NCBI GenBank assembly: GCA_024036415.1
Contig: JAMWET010005002.1
Coordinates: forward strand, 438,501 to 502,500
From: Prochilodus magdalenae
Lineage: Eukaryota; Chordata; Actinopteri; Characiformes; Prochilodontidae
Length of the DNA: 64,000 nt
Direction of reading: 5' to 3'
The notes under the pieces: model-generated
The model's database searches: none
Told to the model about the DNA's origin: nothing
The model's input: only the letters and a program-made list of their open reading frames with translations
Translations under genes and position numbers: made by a program
In this document: piece after piece, positions 26,440 through 39,200 of the stretch
Layout: every line of letters begins with the position of its first letter
Numbering within the stretch: the first letter of the stretch is position 1

Positions 26440-26770
26440 ATATAACAAACCGACTGACTCCGTAGCTAGCTATGCCCGCGAATTTAGCTAGCTAGCTACG
26501 ACACCTAGCTAACACTTAGCGAGTCAAAAGTCAATTACAATTAACCTATTCGAGCTCCTACCGGACGTCAAACAAAGATATCGGCAAGTATTTCCGACAA
26601 ACCTCATAAACAAAACGTCTCTAGATGTTAGACCTAAAGCTCTGGAAGAGAGCGCAGCGTATTCAGACCGCCGTTTCCTGGAGCGCGAGCTGGACTTGCT
26701 GTGTTCTGCGCGGGAAAAGTCTTTGGGCAGCGCGTGACAGGTCATGACTCACTGAGGCCAGAAAATAAAC
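26440..26770 (-). promoter_or_regulatory. Likely SPATA22 promoter and first noncoding exon
   Basis: This is the only clearly CpG-rich patch upstream of SPATA22. It contains an E2F-type site (GCGCGGGAAA, 26707-26716), and a plausible minus-strand splice donor (CCG|GTAGGA near 26561) that could end a noncoding first exon. No TATA box was seen. The link to SPATA22 rests on position and orientation only. Confidence 0.4.
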
Positions 26771-26789
26771 ACAGAGGTTCCACCACATC

Positions 26790-26965
26790 AGGCCTGCAGT
26801 ATTAAAGGAGACATCCATCAAATCTTCACAGTCTTTAAATAATAGTTAATACCCTGTTAACAGATTAATTTAGTGTAGTTTGCTGCGAAAAGGTCTATTG
26901 TAAACAGGCTTAGAGACCCTGATTTCTATAATGTGGTGGTGATAGGAACCAGGGGTCACCACATC
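26790..26965. repeat. Dispersed repeat (GTGGTGGTGATAGGAACC family)
   Basis: Shares AAAGGAGA...ATCCA and GTGGTGGTGATAGGAACCA with 27411-27925 and 36843-37065. No coding capacity; element type unknown. Confidence 0.5.
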
Positions 26966-27410
26966 TACAGCACAAATACAGCCATTTTATTATTCAGATT
27001 TTTTATATGACATGTTGATAATGGTAACGAAAAAATATATATATATACATTTTTTATTCTCATAATGTGCATGCACCCTCCTGCCATTAATGAGTTAATA
27101 TACATGAATTTAACACACATATAAAATATCACACTACTATCATAAAGCAATGTGTCAGATATAAAGCACCACTTAAATAACCATGTCACATAGTTCAGCA
27201 AGGGAGCTTTATAGAGTTGGATGTCTGGTTCTTAACATTGTAAACAATTCTGATACAACAAGTTTCTCTAGGATTGAGCGTTTCACATCAGACCACTCAG
27301 TTTTACAATAACTCACAACTTCACCAAATTAATTGGATGGGTAGCTATGCTCAAATTGTGTTTGACCTGGTAATTTTCAGTGCTCACTAATTATATACCA
27401 CACACCTTTA

Positions 27411-27925
27411 AAGAAGACATCCACAGATTTTTCAAAATGTCTTTTAATTAAGTGGTTGAGATATGAACAACCATTCAGAGTGTTTTGGTGTAAAATGCTC
27501 TGTTCTAAAGAAAGAAGTGTTCTTTCACCATGGTGAAGTCTTTAAAAGCCAAAAGAAAATTATTGCATGAAGTGTTTTCTTGATACATACCCTGATATCT
27601 GAGATCTGAGACGCTGTTTTAAGATTATCAAATGAATAGTTGAAGAAATAGTTGGACCCAGAGGGAATCGACCAACCAGAACAAGGAGCCTGAAGTGACT
27701 ACCATCTTGAACACACAAGGTGACTCGTTTTTGTCTGGGGAGCTAATTTATTAGTGCTATGTATGTTAGGAAGCCCAGTATTGTTTGTGGGTATTTGGCT
27801 ACTCATTATGCTTCAACTCCACTGTGGAACCCCACTGACTTTCTGCATAATTAAGTGGTTAACATTTCAAACAAGTCTTTCAGAGCGGTCAGAATTGTCA
27901 ACAGTGGTGGTGATGGAAACGTCAG
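27411..27925. repeat. Dispersed repeat, composite copy
   Basis: 27411-27530 has the ATTCAGAGTGTTTTGGTGTA and AATGCTCTGTTCTAAAGAAA segments, and 27880-27925 the CAGTGGTGGTGATGGAAACG segment of the family seen at 36843-37065, separated by other sequence, as if a later insertion split the copy. Confidence 0.5.
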
Positions 27926-28374
27926 AGAAGTTTCATGTCTCTAACAGCTCCCTCACAAAAAGTTACTCCCTGAAAGGGTTAGATATCTGCAGCCTGATGT
28001 CAGAAACATTGTTTTAGTTTTCCTGCGATAAGATTTTAGCCCATGTATTTTAATCCATTCTGCTGGAGGTGCTGTGCTGGTATATGCAGGCAATGCAGGC
28101 CCCCAATTTTTTTTTAGCGTACAAGATATCAATTAGCGTACAAGATATCAATTACTTACATCAACTACTACAGAAAATGGCTTTCATACTTTTTAGAATG
28201 TTAATGTTTATTTGCCTTTATTCTAAAATTAAATAAAGGCAAAAGGTTTTAATACAATAAAAATAATTTGCCAAAGACATTAACACAGTGCTGTATATTC
28301 TTACTGATGAACTACTTATTTATTAAATGTATTAAAAAAAAAAATCCCAATAAACCACATTTAACCAACAACGT

Positions 28375-28380
28375 TTTATT
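28375..28380 (-). promoter_or_regulatory. Polyadenylation signal, c11orf54
   Basis: AATAAA on the minus strand, about 77 bases after the stop codon of the C11orf54 homologue, which implies a very short 3' untranslated region. Confidence 0.6.
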
Positions 28381-28456
28381 GAATACATGAGTGCAAATTT
28401 TAAAAGCTCTTGGAGTCGATTTCATGATAAACACTGTGAACTGCTTCATAATATAT

Positions 28457-31400
28457 TCAGTCTCTGCCCACATTATGGGTCTCCGTTGGCCGGTCGATGC
28501 GATAAATGAACTCAGCAGGTAAAAAGTATCCCAGGTATTCCGCTATGCTTGGGGTAGTGTCAATGTAGTAGTGGCCTCCCTCACCATGGTGGCTAAAGCC
28601 ATGAGTATGCTCCAGTCTCAGGTCCAAACCCTGGTGAAAAATAAACGGGCATTGAACAAAGGAAGGTTGCGAGTTACTAAAAATACAAGCCATGAGAGTA
28701 TTACTGCGATTTGATTAAGAAGGAGGGTGTTCTTAGCAAAGAGCAGTGTGTCTAACACCCCATTTCTGTGATGAAGTCACAGTAAAATACAGCACTGAGT
28801 GAAATAAAATGGACATGAAACATAAATTACACAAATAAACAAAAGATAATATCAAATATCAACATAAACATAAACTTATACTACACATTCAGTCGCTTGT
28901 CACATGAGGTAATTTCATTATTGTTTTGTTGTATAATAATGTACATATGGTAATAGAGCACACTTCATAAGTACTTAAGTCACCAAGTTACCACCGCAAG
29001 TTCCTATGTGGCCCTCTTATCACATTAAGGTTGAATCTCAAACACCTTCCTGCTCCCTACATAGTGCACAACAAAGGGATTTGAATACTGGCTCCTGCAG
29101 CCCAACAGTGCATAGTATGAAACAACTAGGGGGGGGGACCCTCAGGATTCAAGTTCCTCCATACTCAACAAATGGAGAGCTATTCAGTTGTAGAAGCCAG
29201 AATTTCAATACTTACTTAGGACACTATTTAGTAAGTATGGGGGAGTTTGAGACTCAGCCAGGGTTTGATGCTGCTTCTGACTGAAACAGGAACATTTAAG
29301 GCATGTAAGCCATTAAAGTGACGTTCTTTAGTCTTTTATTTTGTGTGTTTACAGTAAACCACATCATAAATACTTCAATTCCGACCTGCAATATCACTGA
29401 CCTGCCTAATTCTAATGCAGAAAATTAGTTGTCAGCCCACCAGTTTAAACAAAACAGCTTGTTGCTTACTTCATCAGTACTGATTAGAGGATTAGAGTCA
29501 AAGATTATTCCATTAAAAGCACAAAGAGTTTTTATGACATGACACAAAGTTCAGCGAGAAGGCCATAGGTGCATGGATAATGTTCATTTTACAACAGCTC
29601 TTAATGTGACTCAGCCAATCAGATATTAGGACCTTTTATATTAGGTGTGTCTGAAACCGAACGCAGCTGTTTCAATGCCTTGCTGCTAGTGCCATTTTGT
29701 TTAGAAGGTAGTGGTTTCATCTGTATTTGGGCATGACTGGCTGTTTAGTCTCCTCAGGATACTGTGCAAGCAGGCAGCATTTACAAAATTCTACACTCTT
29801 TCATTATATATGATCTGTTTAACATATTTCATTCAAATTACATAAAAGTGCTGATGGATATCGAAGCATAATTATAATGGAATTTTTTTAGATGTTTGGA
29901 TGTACGTTATGTGGGTAACAACACCTACACTGTTTAATGATTGGGCACACATCTCATCCTGAAAGTTTAGCATTTTATTTCAGACCAAGACCATTTTATT
30001 TCCAGATCAAATTAAAGAACAGCTGTTGCCAAGCTGTTAGAAACTGACATACTGAAGTTCCACCGTAGTTACTAATTACCTACAGTTTTCCGACCTTACT
30101 TTCATCCATGTTACTTTTAGTCATTGTTTTAATGAAGAAACTATATGTTTACTTGAGTATGGTATTAGTCTACTCTACCCACTTCTGGCAAATGATTAAG
30201 TAAAATAAGAAAACTTCATATGCATCAATGCTTTTTTTTAAAAAAACAGAACTTTTCATTAATGTTGGATAAGGTGAAGCATGTTCAGACAACGGTCAAA
30301 AATGGGAAAGTTGATGGAGAGATGCTTACTGGATCTTTGGACACCATGACAGACTGGCAGATAAAGGGAGCACTGACTTCAAAGTGCTTCAACCATTTAT
30401 CCACATCTTCGTTGGTATTCAAGGGGCATGGAGAGAACTCTCGTGGCTACAGTTAAAAGATGGAAGGAAAGAACACAGGGAGACATTTATACTTGGGTGT
30501 ATTTTTCACCTTTAACAAAAGGCTTCTTCATTGAGTATGTTTTCAATATAAAGATCTGGCTATATGAAATTCTCATCAATGAATAGACATCAACCTCCAG
30601 CTATGGAGTTTCACTGTAGAGTTCTGCTGTGGTCATAAGGATCTTTGATAAAGCTATTCACCCATATTATAATTTCCAACTCAAACTTCTTTACCATGAT
30701 GTGAATTCTGGCCTTCCCTTTCTGGACAATGAAGGTCCCTCCAAGTGCCAGGGTTTTATCACCATAGTGCTCCTTCATGGTTTTCCTCATGCAGCTCACA
30801 AGACTGTCCTCCCCTGTCCTCTTGCTGGCTTTGACCATGATGACCTGTGACCAAACAGTTTTTACCATTAGTTACTAATTCAGGTCTGAACTATAGTTAC
30901 TCATTCATTCTGCAAACAAAGGTCAGTGTTCTTCATGATGGATGGACAGATACGCTGTTGGTTAAACAGACCTTTAACATGTGAATGGGTAATATGTCAC
31001 ACCTCAGTCACATTTAGCAAACTAAGACTTTCATACACTTGACCATCAGGATTTTGTAATGGGAATGCTGTTAGGAACAGAGATCACCAACCCTACCTCT
31101 GTTTTTCCTTACCTTCCCAGGTTTACCCTCACATGCGAACAGGTTTGCTAGGAGCCCTAAGTCACAGTCGTGGAACCTGTCACTGTATTTCTCCTGCAGA
31201 CATTTCCCATCCACAGGGTTAATGGAGGCAAAGTAGCTGCCATTGACTGCAGGCTTGCCCTCAGACTCTGTCAGCACCAGAGGCATCAGCTTTGAAAAGC
31301 AACAGGGAAATGGCTGAGTAAGAAATTCAGAGCAATAGCTGGCATAGTGACAGATTTGAGTTCTTGTGCTGCATTAAAAAGTCTATGGACTACTAAGTGT

Positions 31401-33603
31401 CTAATGATTTGAATACAGCATGGGGGGGAAAAAATCAATGCTCTATACACAGGATTGGAATTTAAACTGTCGCTGATACAGCCCTCTGCCTGTGACATTT
31501 AACACACCATTAATTTATGGTGGAGTATATTTTCCACTCTCTCTGCTAAGAGTGTGACATACTGTCTGAGGAAAATTCTCATTATTTTCCATACAATGTG
31601 CCCTGATGGGTCATAAAATTGTATACACATTTAACTGAATAGTATACATACTATAACAATGGACAAAAATACATCTACACTTCTACATGGAACTGGTTCA
31701 TTTACGGGGCAGTCACAGGCTGAAGGTTAGGGAACAGCCTTGCGACCAGAAGGTTTGCTGGTTTGATTCCCTGAACTGACAGAACTTGACTAAACTGCCC
31801 TTGAGTAAGGCAACTAACCCTATTCAGTGATTATAGAGATAGGCTGCCACTGTTTCGGGCAAGTGTGCTCTCTGCCACTAGTGTGTGTGTATATAGATGT
31901 GCAAGACGTTTTACCTCTGCATTCATCCCAACAGTCTTGGATGAAACAGCACCAGCACCAAGCATGAATGCCCCTGGCAGCTCCAACTCCTTGGCCACGG
32001 TGTTCATGTTATACACCTTGTGTGACATCCAACAAATGTTAAAAACAAATTCCAATATTTTGGGCAACTTTCTCAATATTCAATGTGTTAATTAATAAAC
32101 AGTGTTAATTTCTGAATATTTCTGCTAAGTTGGAACAGACTAAAAAGTAAAATAACAAAAAAAAAATGTATCAAAAAGCACAAATGCTTTTTATTTGGCA
32201 CTTCACATATTGTTCAGCACTAATTCCAATTAAAGAAGCAGCATCTTACTTTCAGTGGTGCATTAGGGCATTATCACAACTGCTGCCCCATTTAGGGTAG
32301 GTTGGGAAAATTCAAATAAGACGCTGGTGAATAAAATGCTGACGTAGAAACTAATAATCAGACTGGGATAATATCGGTGATCCACTCACACCAGCACAGC
32401 ACACACTAACACACCACCACAATGTTAGTGCCACTGCAGTGCTGAGAATGACACACTACCCACACCATCTGTGGTGGTCCTGTGGGGATCTTGACCATTG
32501 AAGAACAGTAAACAGAACAGTAAATTGAAAGTAAACAGAGAAACAGATGGACTACAGTCTGTAACTGTAGGCCTACAAAGTGCTCCTATATGGTCAGTGA
32601 ATCTGATCAAATGGACCATACATGTAGACACATGGAAGTGTTCATAATATTCTGATTCATAATATTCCTAAATCTTACACACTGCTCTATTGAAAAGAGT
32701 AATTGTTCTCTCATTGCAAGAGTTCAGTTTTCTTGCACTAACAATAACCAAGACATAAATTTAGCATGAAGAATAAATATCAGCTTAATGCCCAGCCCTA
32801 ACATTTCTTAGTCTAATAAATCTATATTTAACAATGTTTATTCCACCTTGTCCTTGTGGGCCATGGGTATCAAGTAGGGGACACCACCAACATCAGTAAT
32901 GCGAGGTTTGCCACAAAGCCCTTCGGAAGAACAGAGGGAAAACAGTTAGTAGGGTGCGTTTAGGTTATGCAGGACAGTGTTTGGTAATGATGCCACAGTA
33001 TGGGCACTGCATGACCAGTCCTTTTATTTAATTTCCCACTAAATGAACTTCTTAGAATAATCTTTTTGTTTTTAATTATTTATATAGTGTATGTGAACTG
33101 TTGAACCACAATAGCTGAACTCATTCTCATTCTAAATTTGAAAAATAGCTACTTTAATGCAAAAACTTAATGCAGTTTGTACGTACCCGCAACAGGAAAC
33201 TGGAAGGGTGCTTGCCTGAGATCTGGACACTTAGCCACACAAACTTCCGCGTCTTCAAAATTCCTCTTCAGGCCCTTTTCCAGTACTGTGGCAGATCAAC
33301 GAAGATTATTTGACATTATCAGGATGGCAAACATACCTGCAGTAATCCACAGCCTGTAACTTGATTCCGCACTTGAACTTGAACTCTGGAAATCTGAGGG
33401 CGGTTCGACCCAAAGCCCACACTGTGGGATGTTGAGCCCAGTAAGCTCAGTTCACACATAGGACTAGCGAAAAACACAACATTGCACGGTGATTTCCTCG
33501 TTTCTGCACTGCTTATGCATGTGCACCAGCCCGTACCTTGACAGAGCTCATCCAGATCGGGAACATGTAGCTGGAACTTCTCGGTCTTGCTAGCATCTGC
33601 CAT
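28457..33603 (-). CDS. c11orf54: Ester hydrolase, C11orf54 homologue, complete
   Basis: Eight coding exons in transcript order: 33603-33537, 33285-33187, 32920-32847, 32016-31915, 31289-31113, 30844-30695, 30446-30330 and 28630-28457, 960 bases in all, giving 319 residues (human 315). Borders are GT/AG and phases agree throughout. The protein follows the human one from end to end: FQLHVPDLDEL, DVGGVPYLIPM, LELPGAFMLGAGA, PAVNGSYFASINP, ALGGTFIVQKGKARIHIM, and the C-terminal EYLGYFLPAEFIYRIDRP. Human C11orf54 is a small mainly nuclear protein with a single zinc held by three histidines and esterase activity in vitro; here the equivalents are H270, H272 and H282 in the EHTHGFSHHGEGGHYYIDTT block. 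The physiological substrate is not established. The upstream neighbour is divergent and 2.7 kb away, matching the human C11orf54/TAF1D pair. A SINE ends close to the exon 4 donor. Confidence 0.96.
31706..31905 (+). mobile_element. tRNA-derived SINE inside c11orf54 intron 4
   Basis: Begins GGGGCAGTCACAGGCTGAAG, has a B-box-like GGTTTGATTCC, a CCCTTGAGTAAGGCAACTAA block and a GTGTGTGTATATA tail. I recognise this as a common otophysan SINE layout. It is antisense to c11orf54 and ends about ten bases from the exon 4 donor at 31914/31915. Confidence 0.85.
32330..32645 (-). repeat. Dispersed repeat (ACTGCAGTGACACTGAC family), copy 2
   Basis: Reverse-complement copy of the element at 7560 and 58395, recognised by the GTTAGTGCCACTGCAGTGCT block and the CACAGGACCACCACAGA-like block. 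It lies in c11orf54 intron 3. Confidence 0.75.
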
Positions 33604-33649
33604 CCTTCAGTCAGCACAGCGAGCTCTACACCACATACAGATCACATGC

Positions 33650-35979
33650 TCCGGCGCGCTGACGCTGAGTGAGCCGCGTTCACTAAGCCTGCGATTCAGA
33701 GGTGAGAAGGGTTTTCTGCTGAGCTGGGCGTGGCAACAACATTACATAAATTCTTTCGCAAATGTCTCTACATTCCTCTGCACTGGCACCCATACCTGAT
33801 GGAGAGTTTCTGATGGAGCTGAAAACAAATGAAGACTCATTTTGACAAAAGATACAGCTGGGGGAAAAAGAAGTTTAGAACAATTAGAGTTAAAAGCTGA
33901 TGCCTTTGCTTCTTTATGGGAATCAGCTAAAGGCTCATTTATGCTGCCTGTGCGTACAAAGATAAATGCTTTCCATGTAACCCTCACTGCCCTCATACTC
34001 CCACGCATCCTTGAGGTTGGCAATGATGTTAGTCAATACTGGGGGCAGTCCAGAGTCAGGTGTTTCTGTGATGTGACGTCATGTAGATGTTTTCACTTTC
34101 TAATCAAGGCTGCAATCTCAACTGTGAACTGCACACTATTATTACACACTATATACTGTACTAATCTTAATATATATGAGTTCTGCAGGCAAGTACACAC
34201 AATATTAACATCCTACATCATGTCTTACTAACAGAAAAGTGATTACATCATATTTATATTACATCAAGCTGGACTCCATAGGCTGCTTCGGTGAAGGGTA
34301 TTTTGTCCCATATAAAAAAGAGAGAGAGGGAAAAAGAAAGAAAGAAAAAGAAAAAATTAAATAAACTAAAAATTAATACATAAAATAAACAAGACAACAA
34401 TAATAAAATAATAAAAAAAAACCACAATTTACACAAACTTCTAAAATCAGAACCCAGATTTCAGGCTTTCACCGTTTCCTTATTACCAGAGGAAGATAAG
34501 GATTCAATACTCCTTATCTCTGATTTAGTGACAAAATAGGAGTCTGTTCTTCTACACCTTTGTATATTATATATACTTTATGAATAAAAATACAATTTCA
34601 GTAATCATTTTAATTCATCTACATCTCCAAATGAGACCCTTTCCATATGAAATTCAAATTCACTATAATAAGAGATAACACCCCAAAGCCAAGTCTGTCC
34701 AATTGGACAGTCCTCATTTTCAGGTTTAAGTTGTCTGGCTAACCGGTTTCCTACATAATAGATAACCAGTTGCTGTGTGGAATAGCCCCTGATCTTTGGG
34801 TGTTTCTCAACAGCGAGGACGCAAAGAACCTCGACCAGTCACAGTGCAGGAACGCGCTCGTACAGCCGTGAGATGTGCTGTGTTACTGCTATTGCGCCAC
34901 TACGAGTCCAGCTGATTTCACCAACCTGAGGAGACCAGAGTATTAGACAGGAAAACTGGTAGGACTTTGCGTTGGTAGAATACAGGCAGAGTTTGTCAGC
35001 TGTGACCGTATTTTAACTGTTGTTAAAACTGCTGGATTAACAAATACGGAGCGCCATACGTTATGGAGCGATCTGAGTTACCATATGAGAAACCGGGAGG
35101 AATAAAGGTCTCCCTGAAAGACTGAGGGGAGAGATGAGAAACGAAGGAGAGACTACCCTGATAAACAGTCTCGTTCTTACGAGTCGCCAAAACAAATGTT
35201 CACATTAGGTGTTTTTTGTACCAAATAAGCAATGATTCCCACAACTTAAATGTCAATTTATCGCCTCGTTTTATTTTTAAAGTAGCTTTTAGGACACCAT
35301 TTACACTTACAGGACATTTAAACGTACAGCCGTGGGTCTGTATACTCAGCTACAGTGAACCCCCTGGTCTTTCTGCTCGTTCCCGTCAGCAAGTCACCAA
35401 CCGAAGTGTCCTCGGTTTTCAGGGTGGAGGCAAAAACAACATCCGGGGACCCTAACCATTCTTGGTACAGGGACGCGACTCGGGCAGTGGATGATGACGT
35501 CAGGCAGACCGACGGCGTCAAAGTGGCGCGACTAGGGTTGCCTCTTTTCGAAGACTCCTTCGCGTGCGGCCGAGAGATGCGTCCTTATTTTCCATGGAAA
35601 CGAGGGCGCAACCGGTTGGGTCATTGGCCGGTTGACATATCCAGAGGTTCTTTGCGCGCCGGTGAGGACTCAGTGTTGCTAGGTGATAGGTGTGACACAA
35701 ACAGGAAGCTCCTTGGTTCGGCCATCGCGCTATATACACAGGCTTCGAAGGATGCAGCCTCTGAATTGGGACACAAGCCAAGTACGCACATCTAGGCTGT
35801 GTCTGAAATTGAAGGTAGCTTTTCAGAAGCCTTGCTGCCTGCGCTGTCTCATTAGGAGTAGCAGTGCTAGTGTCTTCGGCTCTTTCCCTCCTTCCTAACC
35901 GAATCGGCACTGACACAGAGTATTATGGGATGTCTAGGGAACGTCTTTTACCGCCAGCAAACAGAGGAGCCTCAGCAGG
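33650..35979. other. Intergenic region between the divergent c11orf54 and TAF1D-like genes
   Basis: 33604-33720 is GC-rich and probably includes the c11orf54 transcription start. The middle is AT-rich with purine runs (34320-34360). From about 35.4 kb the sequence becomes CpG-rich. Long open frames at 35355-35916 overlap on both strands, as expected in GC-rich DNA, and match nothing I know. Confidence 0.5.
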
Positions 35980-36294
35980 CACCGTTAATATAAACACTAG
36001 ATTCAGACGTGCTTGGCTGCCTTATTAGGTAGCACTGATGACGTTTCAGACAACTCTAGAGAAGCAGCCGTACATTGGTTGGTCGTCCAGATTCGGCCGG
36101 AAGTACTTCTTATCAAGGCTCCGCCCACAGGCGCCTCCACGTTCCCGCTGTCTGTGAAAACAGAAGACGCACGTGTGTGTTCAGGAAAGCGGGGAGCGGC
36201 TCTAAATGAGCCGACCGGAGGAAAAAGCTTTCTAGGAGTGAGGTAGTGTGCGTGTGTGTACCTGGGAGGACCGGCCTCTGAGGCAGTCGCGACT
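35980..36294 (+). promoter_or_regulatory. Likely promoter of the TAF1D-like gene
   Basis: A CpG-rich segment directly upstream of the start codon contains an ETS-type site CCGGAAGT (36097-36104) and an inverted CCAAT box (ATTGG near 36073), a combination common in housekeeping promoters. The CpG-rich zone runs from about 35.4 to 36.5 kb. No TATA box was seen. The c11orf54 start codon lies 2.7 kb to the left on the other strand, so a single shared core promoter is unlikely. Confidence 0.45.
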
Positions 36295-39200
36295 ATGGAG
36301 GGTATTTTAGAGACCATAACGCAGAGTGAACTCGTCCAGCTCGGCTCTGAGAGGGGGATCTTTTTCGAAGCGGCTTCGACCGACGTTCTCGGCTCTATTT
36401 CAGAGTATTTTGATGCTACAAAGAACAGATGTAGTGGCTCCAGGCTTAAGACAACACCACCGGCCTCGGACAGGTAAGATATACTCCAGACCAGACTTTT
36501 GGGACCGAGTGCTGAAAGCTAAAGTTGCCCTCTTCATCTCATTTCCGTTGCATCTTAAATGCTGTAGCTGCTCGATCGTTTGGTGAGGTCACGCCTGTTT
36601 GCTCCCCTGATTCATGCTGCGCATCCTGTAGGCTACAGCAGTGTTTCACAGCTCTGCTGGTACTGTAGGCACCCAGCACACCTTACTCCTGGAGGCTCCT
36701 TGCCCTGCACATGTTAGTGGACTCCCTGTTTAACACGCTCCCTGCAACTGTTGGGAGCAGGGAAAGTGCTAAATTGTGCAGGGCAGGGTGCCTCTAGGGT
36801 GCCTCAGGGTTGGGAAACACTGGGCTACGGCATTGCATTTTAAAGGGGAACTCCACCAATTATTCCCACCAAATAACTCCACCAACAAATTAAACCTTCA
36901 TACTTAAATCATTGTGGTGCAAAGCAAGTCATTCTGAGTGGATTGGTAATGTGAAGTGCTCTATTCTAGAGAAACTTCCAGAGTCAGGATTGTTCACAAT
37001 GGTTGTGATAGTAACCAGAGATCTATAGTGTTTAAAAGAAACCCTGATTGTTGAGTCTTGTAAATCTTAAAAGTGTGTAACCAATGTTTTGTTTATTATT
37101 AAAACAGACAAATCAGGAGAGTTCCTGTAATAGTAAGCCACCATCGCTGCGTATGATGATGTCATATGGCTCAGTCAGTTCTATGAAAAATAAGACAATC
37201 TAATTTAAGTTTCTCCTCTTGAGTTTTCTCTAGCTAAAACTGTTCTTTACTCAGTGGACAAGAGCGATGACCGCTGCACGCATCCTCAATTAATAGTTGC
37301 ACCCGGAAGGAAGTATGGGATTGCCATGCTAGTAGGGAAGAAGATAAAGGCTACCAGGAACAATAACTGGTGATGGTGCCTCTCAGTATGGCTTGGGCAG
37401 TCATGTTTCAACATGCCAGTCCATCCCATTCAGCTTCAATATTTTCACACAGTTCCTGCTGATTGTGCGGTAGGCGTGGAGGTGGAGTGACCCCCAGGCC
37501 TTATGGACGTGTGTCACATAACAAACCGTTCCTCTTGGTGCTGACCACCGCTCCAAGTCAGTCTGGCATAACACCATTGCATGTTGATGTGGTGTTAAGG
37601 GTAGTAATAGTCTGCGTGCATGTAGTCCTGCGTTGTGCACCCGTCTGCTAATGATGCTGTCCCTAACAGGCATCACTTTTCAGCGAATGTCCGCAATCGT
37701 GACTGTTGGGTCAGTCAGGTACAGCGATAAGGCCTGTCCTTGCTTATGTCTTATGTGTGGCTAAGTGTAAAACATGATACATTTGCATGTCAAACCTACC
37801 CACCAAGTTTCATTCCTGTTGGTTGATTCCTTTTGGGTGCAACTATTATTTTGATGATGGGTGTATTTAAAGCAGCAGCAAAATGCAGAATAATAGTAAA
37901 AGGATTTTGTTGTTTAAAGTAATACATACTGTATTTTAATTGCCATGCAGTACAGTATACGACGGTATGGTTACAGATTTGAACATAGTACTGTCCATGA
38001 CCTAGCCGAGTTGTTGGTCTGTATCCCATTGAAAACCAGAACCATGAAAGTAGTTCCCTTGAGGTTGTGTGGTTACGTAATGTCTCATGTATGTGTAGCA
38101 GCAATGAAGGAGGTCAGGTACAGAGGTAGTATCCATAGACACAGCATAAGGATTCTGTGATGTATGGCCTTTAGTAAACCATACTTACTAACACTGCATG
38201 CTTGGTACCTCAACAGGAAGGGTAACCAGGTTCAGTATGACTATAGTACAGTTTAGGTAGCAATGAAACGTAGCATAAATGCCTTTCGAGAAGGGAAATC
38301 ATTAATCCAGTCCTCCAAAAAGCTGATTGTAAACTTGCTAGGCCAATTTTCTGTGCACTCCAATTCACCACCTCCTTCTCTCAGCCTTACATTTTTCCCA
38401 TATCTCTCTCTTTTCGCAGTGACTCTGGTGACAGCTTGTTTTTGACGCAGTCTGTGACTCCAGTGCTCAGAACAGTTAAAAGACACCATCCATCTGAAAG
38501 CCCAGCACTTCCCTTCTGTGTAGAATCTGATAGTGAATGTGAGGGAGGTGGTAAGCATGATGATGGAGCACATAAACAAGATGGACCAGGAACAGTTCCC
38601 AGAAGAGAGTCTGACAGTGATCTCACAGATGATGATTTGTTCGGAGGGCCTAGGAAAATGCTGGCTTTACCAGCACAGAGATCTGGAAGGAATTTCAGCA
38701 AGCCACGAAAACGGCGACATGCACCTCCTTGCCCACATAGGACAAAGTTTCCTTTTCTACGGACGACTACCTCAGGAGTGTTGACTGTCCCAAAGAACCA
38801 AATTCTGGTGGTAAGAACGTGTGAACGGTTTTGTTGTGTAGGCTAGTTTCACACTCACTAATTCTGCACGGCAGAGCGACTGCTATATACTTTGTGTTCA
38901 TTGGCCATTCATGCATACAGTGTTTGCACTGCAGAGGACAAGTAAGGACAAGCGAGCCGTCCTTTTCAAACGAATTAGCAGTCAAGTCACTTACTTCAGC
39001 TTAATATCAGTGATTCGTGAACAAGCAGGATATATCCGTTTGTCCGCGGCCGCTTTCCTACAGTAGGTCATGTTTCATGATGGGTGAAGTACATATTTCA
39101 TAGCACAAAATATTTTTCATTAAAAAATTTTGTAATGATGGTCAAGACATCTGGGGCACAAGATGTAAACAAGATCACCAAAAAGAAGAGCAGCACGTCA

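Noticed and set aside
31706..31790. Functional tRNA gene
   Set aside because: Only a SINE head; stems do not pair.
35355..35916. 146- and 132-residue overlapping frames on opposite strands
   Set aside because: Expected by chance in CpG-rich promoter DNA; no family resemblance and no splice context.
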